From the NCBI RefSeq assembly GCF_016462945.1, contig NZ_JAEMSG010000021.1, forward strand, positions 1 through 34,388: DNA of 34,388 nt, in the 5' to 3' direction. This stretch comes from Mycolicibacterium sp. GTDB lineage: Bacteria > Actinomycetota > Actinomycetes > Mycobacteriales > Mycobacteriaceae. Both the position numbers and the translations under genes were made by a program. The notes below the pieces were generated by a model. It did not search any database and was not told the origin of the DNA. It saw only the letters and a program-made list of their open reading frames with translations. Each line of letters starts with the position of its first letter. The stretch's first letter is position 1. Below are positions 15,182-22,735 of the stretch, piece after piece.

Positions 15182-16836
15182 TCGCCGAGAGTCCCGGCGG
15201 CCAACGCTTTAGCCCATCGGTAATCGGCCTTACCGGCTGGCGAGCGCACCACGTGATCGGTGTGCACGAAGGCCTTCGGGACTTTGTAGTCGGCGATATA
15301 CGCCCGGCAGGCCTCCGCCAGCTCCGCGTCGGTGGCGCTGCGGTTCTCGGCGAACTGCACGATCGCGACCACTTCGCTGCCCCAGCGCTCCGACGGCCGG
15401 CCGGCCACCACCACGTCGTAGACACTGGGATGGCTGGCAACGGCACGCTCCACCTCCTCGGCGAAGATCTTCTCCCCGCCGGAGTTGATGGTCACCGAGT
15501 CGCGGCCGAGTAGTTCGACGCGGCCGTCGGCCAGATAGCGCGCCTTGTCACCGGGGATCGAGAACCGCACGCCGTCGATCGTGGGGAAGGTGCGCGCGGT
15601 CTTCTCGGCATCGCCCAGATAACCCAGCGGAACGAACACCCGTCGTGCCAGCCAGCCCTCGCCGTCACCGGGTTCCAGTACCCGGCTGAAGTCGACGGCC
15701 ACGACGGTGGTGTCGGCCATCGGGGTGAATGTCGCGGCCTGCATCTCGGCGCCCTTGGTGGCGATGCTGGTCATCTGCGCGCCGGACTCCGAGGCACCGA
15801 CGGCGTCCATGATGATCAGGTTCGGCAGTGCCGTCAGGAGGCGGTCCCGGACGGTGGGCGACAGCGGTGCGCCGCCGTTGGTGAGGGCCATCAGCCCGGA
15901 CAGGTCGTAGTCGCCCTTCTCGATCTGGTCCACCAGCGGCCGGGCCATGGAGTCCCCGACCACCGGAATGCTCAGCACCCGCTCCCGCTCGGCCAGTCGC
16001 AGGACGGCGTCGGCGTCGAAGCGGGTGACGTCATCGGGCACCGCGACCCACCCGCCGGCGCTGATGGTGTTGAAGACACCCCACTGGGCGGCGCCGTGCA
16101 TCAACGGCGGGAGTAGCAGGAACGACCGCAATCCCGGCGCTGCACACACCTGGTCGATCAGATCCTGGTAGGTGTTCAGCTCCGGTCCGCCGGTGAACGG
16201 GCGCCCGCCCATAGCGGACATGAAGATGTCGTTCTGGCGCCACAGCACACCCTTGGGCATCCCGGTGGTTCCGCCGGTGTAGAGAATGTAGAGATCGTCG
16301 CCGCTCGGGGTGGGCATCCCGCCGGCGGGTTCTGCTGTGGCGGTGATGGATTCGTAATCCACCGCGCCGGGAAGCAGTTCGTTTCCGGAGTCGTCGGCGA
16401 CCTGAATCAGCACTTCGAGGTCCGGCAGCCGTCCGCGGATCGCCTGTACGTTCGGCGCGAACTCGGCCGCGTAGATCAGCGCCTTGGCCTTCGCGTCGGC
16501 GAGCAGGTAGAGCAACTCCTCCTCGACGTAGCGGTAGTTGACGTTGAACGCCGCGACGCGGGCGCGGTAGCTGCCCACCATGGCCTCGAGGTACTCATTG
16601 CCGTTGCGCATGTACAGCCCGACATGGTCCTGGCCGGACTCGTGGCCCGCCAACTGGTCGCGCTCGACGTGACAACCGAGCCCCCGCGAGGTGAGGTAGT
16701 GGGCGACGCCGTCGATGCGGGCATCCATCTGCGCGTAGGTGAGCCGGAGGTCCCGCCAGACCAGGACCCTCTGATCCGGAATCGCGGTCGCGACGGTGCG
16801 GAACACAGTGGACAGATCGAAGTTCGCATCGGTCAT
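15178..16836 (-). CDS. Acyl-CoA synthetase / AMP-binding enzyme (FadD-like)
   Basis: A 552-residue member of the ANL superfamily. The ATP loop YTGGTTGMPKG is at residues 186-196. The middle of the protein carries MDAVGASESGAQ (A5-like), and an ELLGRDSVTINSGGEKIFAEEVE block forms the hinge (A8). The catalytic Lys536 is in SPAGK close to the C-terminus. It activates a carboxylic acid to its CoA thioester via an acyl-adenylate. The chain-length range or steroid-acid preference is not readable here. ATG 16836 is chosen because TACAGT sits 6 nt upstream (leaderless); a longer frame upstream is not conserved-looking. It faces the BVMO/SDR pair and is divergent from the F420-type enzyme gene, consistent with one catabolic block. 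Confidence 0.9.
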   Translation of the reverse strand: MTDANFDLSTVFRTVATAIPDQRVLVWRDLRLTYAQMDARIDGVAHYLTSRGLGCHVERDQLAGHESGQDHVGLYMRNGNEYLEAMVGSYRARVAAFNVNYRYVEEELLYLLADAKAKALIYAAEFAPNVQAIRGRLPDLEVLIQVADDSGNELLPGAVDYESITATAEPAGGMPTPSGDDLYILYTGGTTGMPKGVLWRQNDIFMSAMGGRPFTGGPELNTYQDLIDQVCAAPGLRSFLLLPPLMHGAAQWGVFNTISAGGWVAVPDDVTRFDADAVLRLAERERVLSIPVVGDSMARPLVDQIEKGDYDLSGLMALTNGGAPLSPTVRDRLLTALPNLIIMDAVGASESGAQMTSIATKGAEMQAATFTPMADTTVVAVDFSRVLEPGDGEGWLARRVFVPLGYLGDAEKTARTFPTIDGVRFSIPGDKARYLADGRVELLGRDSVTINSGGEKIFAEEVERAVASHPSVYDVVVAGRPSERWGSEVVAIVQFAENRSATDAELAEACRAYIADYKVPKAFVHTDHVVRSPAGKADYRWAKALAAGTLGD

Positions 16837-16842
16837 GGCCAC

Positions 16843-16848
16843 ACTGTA
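16843..16848 (-). promoter_or_regulatory. Leaderless -10 box for the acyl-CoA synthetase gene
   Basis: On the minus strand, TACAGT is followed by six nucleotides (GTGGCC) and then ATG 16836. No Shine-Dalgarno element is present. The spacing predicts a transcript starting at the initiation codon. Confidence 0.5.
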
Positions 16849-16911
16849 TTCGCCGCCGGGCCGGGGCATAGGGTGCTGACAAAAGCCGCCCCATCGATAC
16901 CAGGAGGCCCC

Positions 16912-17832
16912 GTGAGCACCGACCGAGCGCGCATCGACTTTCCGGCCCGCGTCGGTGTCTGGTGGGCCAGCGACACCTGGCCGATGTCGGCCGCCCAGGA
17001 GGTCGCCCACGAGATCGAGTCACTCGGGTTCGGTTCGCTATTCATCCCGGAAGTGGGCTTGAAAGATTGCCTGGTGGAATCGGCGGCCTTCCTGGCTGCC
17101 ACCCGCCGCCTCGTGGTGGGCACCGGGATCGCCAATATCCATGCCCGGATCGCCGGAACCACCGAGGGTGGCGGGCGCACGCTGACCGCGCTGCACCCGG
17201 GGCGCTTCGTTCTGGGTCTGGGTGTCAGTCACGGACCCCTGGTGGAGAACATGCTGGGTGGTACCTACGACAAGCCGCTGGCCACCATGCGCGGCTACCT
17301 GGACCGGATGGCGGCGCTGCCGGAGATGATCGAGCCGGGTTCAGGCCGGCCTACCCGGTTGCTGGCGGCGTTGGGGCCCAAGATGATTGAGCTGTCGGGC
17401 ACCCATGCCGACGGCGCGCATCCGTATCTGGTCACGCCCGCACAGACCGCGACCACCCGCGAGATCCTCGGACCGGACAGGTGGATCGTCTCCGAGCAGG
17501 CCGTCGTCGTGGGGCAGGACACCGACGAGCAGATGCGCCGGGCGCACCTGCATCTGGACATTTATTCGGGTCTGCCCAACTACCGCAACTCGTGGCTGCG
17601 TCAGGGATTCGATGAGTCCGATCTGGTTCGGGGTGGTTCAGACCGGCTGGCCGCCGGCATTGTCGGCATGGGTTCGATCCAGCAGGCCGCCACGATGGTG
17701 ACCGGGCATCTGGATGCCGGTGCCGACCACGTCGTGGTCCAGGTTCTCGGCGACGGCAACCCGGCCTGGGATCCCCGCCCCGCCCTGCGCGAACTCGCCG
17801 GGGTCCTGGAGTTGGCCGGCGCTACCGCTTGA
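16912..17832 (+). CDS. LLM-class F420-dependent oxidoreductase
   Basis: A 306-residue luciferase-like (TIM-barrel) enzyme. Visible elements are the VGVWWASDTWP start strand, a helix with EIESLGFGSLFIPE, then RRLVVGTGIANIHAR and LHPGRFVLGLGVSHG, typical of mycobacterial F420-type LLM proteins. The C-terminal part contains GAHPYLVTPAQT and GADHVVVQVLG. It would bind F420 (or FMN) in the cytosol and reduce or oxidise an unknown substrate. GTG 16912 is supported by AGGAGG 5 nt upstream. It is divergent from the acyl-CoA synthetase gene across 75 nt, and its end overlaps the convergent 76-residue gene by 11 nt. Confidence 0.88.
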   Translation: MSTDRARIDFPARVGVWWASDTWPMSAAQEVAHEIESLGFGSLFIPEVGLKDCLVESAAFLAATRRLVVGTGIANIHARIAGTTEGGGRTLTALHPGRFVLGLGVSHGPLVENMLGGTYDKPLATMRGYLDRMAALPEMIEPGSGRPTRLLAALGPKMIELSGTHADGAHPYLVTPAQTATTREILGPDRWIVSEQAVVVGQDTDEQMRRAHLHLDIYSGLPNYRNSWLRQGFDESDLVRGGSDRLAAGIVGMGSIQQAATMVTGHLDAGADHVVVQVLGDGNPAWDPRPALRELAGVLELAGATA

Positions 17833-18052
17833 ACCAGGCGCGCACGGTCGCCAGATCGCGGGTGTAATTGTCGTACCACTCGTTGACGAAGATGGATGCA
17901 CCGCTGAGCTTGCTGTTGCCCTGCCAGATCAACCGGATGCGGACGGCGCCGCGGGTATAGACGTCCACGCGGTCATCGGTAGCCCGGCGCTGCCAGCCCT
18001 GCTCCCCATTGGATTCGGCGAGCGCCGCCCTCTCGTCGGTCGCGGTCGTCAT
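17822..18052 (-). CDS. Small conserved-looking hypothetical protein
   Basis: A 76-residue soluble protein. The polar N-terminal third leads to a beta-rich second half (RRATDDRVDVYTRGAVRIRLIWQ, then a SGASIFVNEWYDNYTRDL segment) ending in a basic RAWFKR. The start ATG 18052 is supported by GGGAG 5 nt upstream; a frame-extending GTG lies further out without a ribosome site. It has good actinobacterial codon use. No family recognised. Its 3' end overlaps the F420-type enzyme gene tail to tail by 11 nt. Confidence 0.65.
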   Translation of the reverse strand: MTTATDERAALAESNGEQGWQRRATDDRVDVYTRGAVRIRLIWQGNSKLSGASIFVNEWYDNYTRDLATVRAWFKR

Positions 18053-18126
18053 GGCGTCTCCCTCATCCAGCGATGGTGTCGTTGGCCTCACGCTACTGCG
18101 AAGGACCTGGCCGCAGTAGCGGTGGG

Positions 18127-18927
18127 TCAGGACCCGCGTGCGCGGTGCACCAAATCAGCTGCCGCCGAACGTAACTCACCAAACGACGTGAGTGCGCTGC
18201 CGAAACCGACTCGGGTGTAGGCCTCGCCGCGCGGCGTCGCGACCTTGAGGTCCAGGCCGTAGCGGTCGATACCGGTGCATATCGCGCCGTCTGCATCCGG
18301 GTAGCCGCCCAGTGCCCGGGCCATGTCGGCCAGGCCGGCCGCATGGTCGGCGTTGAGATGCTCGATCGCCCCGGCGGCCTGCGGCCGGATCGGGTCCGGC
18401 GCCGCGTTGGCGTAGTCGACCGCGCTCGCTGAGTCCATCCGGCCGTATCCACCCACCCAGCGCACCCGATGGACCCGCAGCACCCACACCGAGAAGTCGC
18501 TGTAGTCGATGTAGTACTTCGCCGCCGCGATCGCCGCGATATGCGCATCGCGGGCGGCCGCCAGTTCTTCGCCGACCGGACGCTCCACCACACCGGCCAG
18601 GGTGATCCGGCCACTGGCCAGCGGGTCAGACCCGGCGTCGGGCGCGACGATCGCCAGGCTGGCGCGCGGGTCGGCGGCAAGATTGCGGCCGTGCTCGGCC
18701 AGATGCGACACACACAGCACCGGGGCGCCGTCGAGCAGTCCGTAGGTGACGAAGGACGCCCAGGGATCGCCGGTCGCCGTCAGGCTGGCCAGTGTGCCGG
18801 TATTCGTCGAGGCGGCGATCGTGCGCGCCTCCTCGGCCGCCGACGGCCGGGTCTCGTCGGCGATCGCGCTCAGCGGCGGCGGGATGCTCGGGGCGTCACC
18901 GGGGTCACCATGGTCGCGGGATGCCAT
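18127..18927 (-). CDS. HugZ-type heme-utilisation / PNPOx-like protein with DUF2470 domain
   Basis: A 266-residue protein. Residues about 25-170 form a split-barrel FMN-binding-like domain (TLASLTATGDPWASFVTYGL, LCVSHLAEHGRNLAADPRAS, and a WVLRVHRVRWVGGYGRM return). The C-terminal 80 residues are a DUF2470 module (AIEHLNADHAAGLADMAR, then DRYGLDLKV). This pairing is the HugZ/HutZ layout, associated with heme binding or degradation, though many actinobacterial members are uncharacterised. ATG 18927 has a leaderless -10 (TATCGT) 7 nt upstream. It is divergent from the GreA-like gene across 60 nt. Confidence 0.82.
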   Translation of the reverse strand: MASRDHGDPGDAPSIPPPLSAIADETRPSAAEEARTIAASTNTGTLASLTATGDPWASFVTYGLLDGAPVLCVSHLAEHGRNLAADPRASLAIVAPDAGSDPLASGRITLAGVVERPVGEELAAARDAHIAAIAAAKYYIDYSDFSVWVLRVHRVRWVGGYGRMDSASAVDYANAAPDPIRPQAAGAIEHLNADHAAGLADMARALGGYPDADGAICTGIDRYGLDLKVATPRGEAYTRVGFGSALTSFGELRSAAADLVHRARGS

Positions 18928-18987
18928 GGCGCCGACGATACGCGGGTGCCGGGCACCGGGCAGGTCCTCGGCGGTACCTTGTCGTGC
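18928..18987. promoter_or_regulatory. Compact divergent leaderless promoters with central palindrome
   Basis: On the minus strand, TATCGT (complement of 18935-18940) lies 7 nt before ATG 18927. On the plus strand, TACCTT (18975-18980) lies 7 nt before ATG 18988. Between them GGTGCC (18945-18950) and GGCACC (18952-18957) form a perfect inverted repeat with a single-base centre. It could be one operator controlling both genes. Confidence 0.5.
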
Positions 18988-19467
18988 ATGACTCCACACA
19001 CCGGAACAGGCAGCTTCGCCGAACGGGAACACGCCCACCTCGAGGCGGAATTGGCCGAACTGCGCCGCCGCCGCGACCAGTTGAGGTCCGAACTCCAAGA
19101 CGATGCCGAGACGGTGGGGGACCGCGGTGACGCCGCCGACGCACTGCAGCGCGCCGAGGACCTGGCCGGAGTCGAAGAGCAGATCGGGCACGTGAGCTGG
19201 CTGCTGGCCGGTGGTAATGAGACCGTCGAGGGGCAGTTACCCAACGGCACCGAGGTGACGCTGCGCTTCCCCGACGATAAGGAGGACGTCCGGATGCGGG
19301 TGGTGAACTTCATCGAGGAGACCCCGGCCGGCGCCGAGGATTCCACCCTGACCGCGGACAGCCCGCTGGGGCTGGCCCTGTTCGGGCACAAGGCCGGCGA
19401 CAAGATCACCTATCAGACTCCGCGCGGTGAGCTGAAGGTGACGCTGCGCGCCATCGAGTTGCCCTGA
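18988..19467 (+). CDS. GreA/GreB-type RNA polymerase secondary-channel factor (Rv3788-like)
   Basis: A 159-residue protein. Residues about 10-75 form an antiparallel coiled coil whose tip region (38-51) is acidic (DDAETVGDRGDAAD). The C-terminal FKBP-like Gre domain includes LPNGTEVTLRF, DSTLTADSPLGLALFGHKAGDKI and a TPRGELKVTLRAIEL end. Length matches Rv3788 of M. tuberculosis (161 aa), a Gre-fold protein that binds RNA polymerase but is not a typical cleavage factor. The acidic tip here has Asp-x2-Asp spacing instead of the Asp-x2-Glu of GreA, so cleavage activity is doubtful. Its stop overlaps the next start by 1 nt. Expression looks leaderless. Confidence 0.82.
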   Translation: MTPHTGTGSFAEREHAHLEAELAELRRRRDQLRSELQDDAETVGDRGDAADALQRAEDLAGVEEQIGHVSWLLAGGNETVEGQLPNGTEVTLRFPDDKEDVRMRVVNFIEETPAGAEDSTLTADSPLGLALFGHKAGDKITYQTPRGELKVTLRAIELP

Positions 19468-20441
19468 TGCGTGCGGTCAGGGTCACCGAGCTGGGCGGAC
19501 CGGAGTCCCTGACGCTGGTCGAGGTCGACGAACCCGCGGCCGACGGCGGCATCGTCGTCGATGTGCACGCGGCCGGGGTGGCGTTCCCCGACGCGCTGCT
19601 GACCCGGGGGCTCTATCAGTACCGCCCCGAGTTGCCGTTCACCCTCGGCGCCGAGTTGGCGGGCGTGGTGCGCGAGGCGCCGTCCGGTGCGCACGTGAAA
19701 CCCGGCGATCGGGTGATCGGCCTGACGATGATCGGCGGTGCGATGGCCGAGACCGCCGTGCTCAGCGCCGATCGGGTATTCCCGCTACCCGATAACGTCA
19801 GCTTCGAGGCCGGCGCGGGACTGCTGTTCAACGATCTGACGGTCTACTTCGCGCTGACCACGCGGGCCCGCCTGGCCCAGGGCGAGACGGTGCTGGTGCA
19901 CGGGGCGGCCGGCGGTATCGGAACCTCGACGCTGCGGCTGGCTCCGGCGCTCGGAGCGAGCCGGGTGATCGCGGTGGTGAGCACCGAGGAGAAGAAAGAG
20001 GTCGCACGCGCGGCCGGTGCCACCGATGTGGTGCTTGCCGACGGATTCAAGGACGCCGTCGCCGAACTCACCGGCGGCACCGGTGTCGACATCGTGATGG
20101 ACCCGGTGGGCGGTGATCGGTTCACCGACTCGCTGCGCTCGCTGGCGCCCGCGGGGCGACTATTGGTGGTCGGTTTCACCGGCGGTGAGATCCCCACGGT
20201 CAAGGTCAACCGACTACTGCTCAACAATGTCGATGTGGTCGGCGTCGGCTGGGGCGCCTGGACGATGAGACACCCCAAGGCGCTGGCGCAACAGTGGGAA
20301 GGCCTTGCGGCACTGCTGAAATCAGGCAAGCTGGCCGCGCCGCAACCCGATATCTATCCGCTCTCCCGCGCCGCCGAGGCGGTTGCGGCTCTGGAGAACC
20401 GCACCGCCCGAGGCAAGGTCGTGGTCCGCGTCCGCGACTGA
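19467..20441 (+). CDS. NADPH:quinone oxidoreductase-type MDR protein
   Basis: A 324-residue medium-chain dehydrogenase/reductase without the zinc ligands of alcohol dehydrogenases, which places it in the quinone oxidoreductase group. The N-terminal catalytic domain contains PELPFTLGAELAGVV. The cofactor motif HGAAGGIG is at 145-152, and GVDIVMDPVGG and APAGRLLVVGF complete the Rossmann domain. It is cytosolic and would use NADPH to reduce quinones or enones. The start ATG at 19467 overlaps the GreA-like stop by 1 nt, and its own TGA overlaps the kinase start by 1 nt. The three genes are thus one coupled unit, although no shared pathway is obvious. Confidence 0.88.
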   Translation: MRAVRVTELGGPESLTLVEVDEPAADGGIVVDVHAAGVAFPDALLTRGLYQYRPELPFTLGAELAGVVREAPSGAHVKPGDRVIGLTMIGGAMAETAVLSADRVFPLPDNVSFEAGAGLLFNDLTVYFALTTRARLAQGETVLVHGAAGGIGTSTLRLAPALGASRVIAVVSTEEKKEVARAAGATDVVLADGFKDAVAELTGGTGVDIVMDPVGGDRFTDSLRSLAPAGRLLVVGFTGGEIPTVKVNRLLLNNVDVVGVGWGAWTMRHPKALAQQWEGLAALLKSGKLAAPQPDIYPLSRAAEAVAALENRTARGKVVVRVRD

Positions 20442-21565
20442 TGTCGAATCCGGATTGGTTGCACTGGCTTCCGCGTCAGCGTTGGTACGCCGGCCGGGAT
20501 CGAGTCCTGTCCTCGGTGGCGCCACGCGTGGTGCTGCCGCTGCGCGGAGGCGTGAATCTCACCCTGCTCGACATCACCTATACCGACGGATCCGCTGAGC
20601 GCTATCAGGTGGTCGTGCCACCGGATGCAGAGCCGGAGGCCGCCCGCCAACTGCTGGCACTGATGGAGCCCGCTGTGGTGGTGCCCGCGGACGCGCCCGC
20701 CCGCGTAATCGCCATCGATCAGAGCAACACCAGCGTGGTGTTAGGCGAGCAGGTGATCGTCAAACTGTTCCGGCGCGTGGCCGTCGGGGTGAATCCCGAT
20801 ATCGAACTCAACCGGGTTCTCGGCGCGGCCGGCAACCCGCATGTGGCACACCTGCTCGGGTGTTACGACATCACCGAGGATGGCAACCCCTGCCCGCTGG
20901 CCATGGCGAGTCAGTACTTCACCGGTTCGGTGAACGGCGTGACGATGGCCACCGCCGGTGATCTCGACGCGGGGGAGTCCTATCGTCTCGGCGAGGCGGT
21001 TGCGTCGGTTCACGCCGACCTGGCCACCGCACTCGGAACGTCCACTGCCACCGTGCCGGTCGATCGGATGCTCCGGCGCCTCGCGTCGGCCGCGATCAGC
21101 GTTCCCCCACTCGCCGAGTACATCCCGGCCATCGAGGAACGCTACGGCGCGTTGGCGGGCGAGCCGATCGGCGTCCAGCGCATCCACGGTGATTTGCATC
21201 TCGGACAGGTCCTACGAACGCCGCACCGCTGGCTGCTGATCGACTTCGAGGGCGAACCGGGGGCACCGTCCGCGCTACGACGCGAACCGGACTCACCGCT
21301 ACGTGATGTCGCCGTAATGTTGAGGTCGTTCGCCAACGCCAACGCCAACGCCGATCCCGCAGCCGCGGAGCGCCCTAGTGCGGCGTTCTGCGACGGCTAC
21401 GGGCACCGGTCGGGCATCGATCCGCGCGAGCACGCGGCGGTGTTGGCCGGCTACGAACTCGATAAGGCGGTGCACGAGGCGGCCTACGCCGCTCAGTACC
21501 GGCCGGACTGGCTGGGAATTCCTCTGGGATTCATCAGCAGGGAAATCAGTCGTCCAACAGCTTGA
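20441..21565 (+). CDS. Maltokinase-family aminoglycoside-phosphotransferase-fold kinase (maltokinase or glucosamine kinase)
   Basis: A 374-residue kinase. The N-terminal cap begins WLHWLPRQRWYAGRDR, as in mycobacterial maltokinases. QSNTS at 94-98 and Lys108 (VIVKLFRRV) bind ATP, the catalytic loop HGDLHLGQVL at 249-258 holds Asp251, and IDFEGEP at 267-273 holds the Mg2+ Asp268. It phosphorylates a sugar in the cytosol. It is about 80 residues shorter than typical mycobacterial Mak (about 455 aa), and no treS, glgE or glgB is nearby. The related actinobacterial glucosamine kinases are therefore a fair alternative. A gccaac triple repeat (21332-21349) encodes an Ala-Asn run. The last 20 nt overlap the convergent ferredoxin gene. 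Confidence 0.82.
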   Translation: MSNPDWLHWLPRQRWYAGRDRVLSSVAPRVVLPLRGGVNLTLLDITYTDGSAERYQVVVPPDAEPEAARQLLALMEPAVVVPADAPARVIAIDQSNTSVVLGEQVIVKLFRRVAVGVNPDIELNRVLGAAGNPHVAHLLGCYDITEDGNPCPLAMASQYFTGSVNGVTMATAGDLDAGESYRLGEAVASVHADLATALGTSTATVPVDRMLRRLASAAISVPPLAEYIPAIEERYGALAGEPIGVQRIHGDLHLGQVLRTPHRWLLIDFEGEPGAPSALRREPDSPLRDVAVMLRSFANANANADPAAAERPSAAFCDGYGHRSGIDPREHAAVLAGYELDKAVHEAAYAAQYRPDWLGIPLGFISREISRPTA

Positions 21566-21755
21566 GCGCCAGCCGCGGACACTTCTTGACCGCCGCCTCC
21601 GCGTATTTGAGTTCCGCGCTGGGGATCTCGGGCTCGCGGGACCCGTTGCGCGACAACGGATAACCCCAGTCGTCGCGGGTCAGCACGCCGGGTAGCAGCT
21701 CGGTGCACAGCCCGCGGCCGTCGCACAGCGTCCAGTCGATATGCAGCCTGCTCAT
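21546..21755 (-). CDS. Small [3Fe-4S]-type ferredoxin
   Basis: A 69-residue protein with Cys11 and Cys17 (CDGRGLC, CX5C) and Cys59 before Pro (KKCPRLAL). Only three cysteines occur, as in the [3Fe-4S] ferredoxins that serve cytochrome P450s and other oxygenases. No P450 is in the window. It overlaps the ApbE gene by ATGA (21752-21755), so both are one transcript, with the ferredoxin second. ATG 21755 is chosen because family N-termini start just before the first Cys. It overlaps the convergent kinase gene tail to tail by 20 nt. Confidence 0.88.
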   Translation of the reverse strand: MSRLHIDWTLCDGRGLCTELLPGVLTRDDWGYPLSRNGSREPEIPSAELKYAEAAVKKCPRLALKLLDD

Positions 21756-22672
21756 GACGGCCACCCGCCCAGAAAGCGCTCCGCGCCGCTGCGGTCCACC
21801 AGTCGGGCCGGAACCCCCAGGGCCGCAATCCATTCCGGTGCGCGATAGCCGCGAATGATCGCCGCGGTGCTGATGGTGTTGGCGTTAAGGCAACTGCCCG
21901 CTGCGACGCTGACGCTGCGCCACACCGGATCAACGGATGTACCGGTACGGGGATCGATGATGTGATGCAGCGCTTCACCGCCGCGCCACCATCGTCGGCG
22001 CCGGGTGCTCGAGGTGGCCAGGCCGGCGTCGGTACCGATGGTGACCTGGCTTGCCGGATCGTGATCGGTGTCCTGCACCAGAATGTGCCAGCCGCCGTCG
22101 GGTGCCGGGCCGGCGGTGGCGAGGTCACCACCGAGATTGACGAGCACACCGCTGCCGGTCTGCTGGTGCACCAGGTGCGCGCACCGATCGGCGGCAACGG
22201 CTTTGGCGGTGGCGCCGAGATCCAGCAGAGTGCCCGCCGGAATCCGAACGCTGCTGCCGTCGAACTCGATGTGGGTCCAATCAACCGGGATGGTCACCGA
22301 GGCCAGCAGCGGGGCGGTCGCGGAAATATCGTCGATATCGCGGTCGTAGCCCAGCGCGATCATGGCGGAGCCCACCGTCGGGTCCACATCACCGTCGGTC
22401 ATTCGCGCCGCGCCCATTGCGGCCTCGATCAGATCCGCGAGCACCGGGCTGACCGGGGTGCGAACACCGTCGGCAGCGGCCAGCGCGCTGATCTCCGAAT
22501 CGGGCCGAAAACGCGACGCCGCGATCTCAATGGCGTCAAGTTCGGAGTCGACCACCTGCCGGGCATGGGTCAACACAGTGCGGTCAGTCACCAGCAGATG
22601 CATCTCGGTGGTCCAGCGATTCCACGCGCACTCGCCGACGGAAGTCGGCGTCGAGGTCATCGCCGGTGGCAT
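21752..22672 (-). CDS. apbE: FAD:protein FMN transferase (ApbE family)
   Basis: A 306-residue ApbE protein that would transfer FMN from FAD to Thr/Ser of target proteins, with Mg2+. Visible motifs are SRF (53-55), SEIS (59-62), DPTVG (97-101), LDLGATAKA (150-158), NLGGD (179-183) and HHIIDPRTG (236-244), followed by a late ANTIST (264-269). In that last motif an Asp that often serves as metal ligand appears as Asn. There is no lipobox or signal, so it should act in the cytosol, unlike exported ApbE. The start is uncertain: ATG 22672 or ATG 22660, neither with a clear ribosome site; CACACT 7 nt before 22672 is a weak leaderless -10. It is divergent from the two-component genes across 63 nt. 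Confidence 0.88.
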   Translation of the reverse strand: MPPAMTSTPTSVGECAWNRWTTEMHLLVTDRTVLTHARQVVDSELDAIEIAASRFRPDSEISALAAADGVRTPVSPVLADLIEAAMGAARMTDGDVDPTVGSAMIALGYDRDIDDISATAPLLASVTIPVDWTHIEFDGSSVRIPAGTLLDLGATAKAVAADRCAHLVHQQTGSGVLVNLGGDLATAGPAPDGGWHILVQDTDHDPASQVTIGTDAGLATSSTRRRRWWRGGEALHHIIDPRTGTSVDPVWRSVSVAAGSCLNANTISTAAIIRGYRAPEWIAALGVPARLVDRSGAERFLGGWPS

Positions 22673-22735
22673 GAGGGTCAGTGTGCACGGGTGTTCTTTG
22701 AGCGCTGAAAGAATTCCCGTGGCACGCTTGGAAAT

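Noticed and set aside
21332-21352. gccaac triple repeat as a mobile or recombination site
   Set aside because: It is a short in-frame Ala-Asn coding repeat inside the kinase gene with no companion element.
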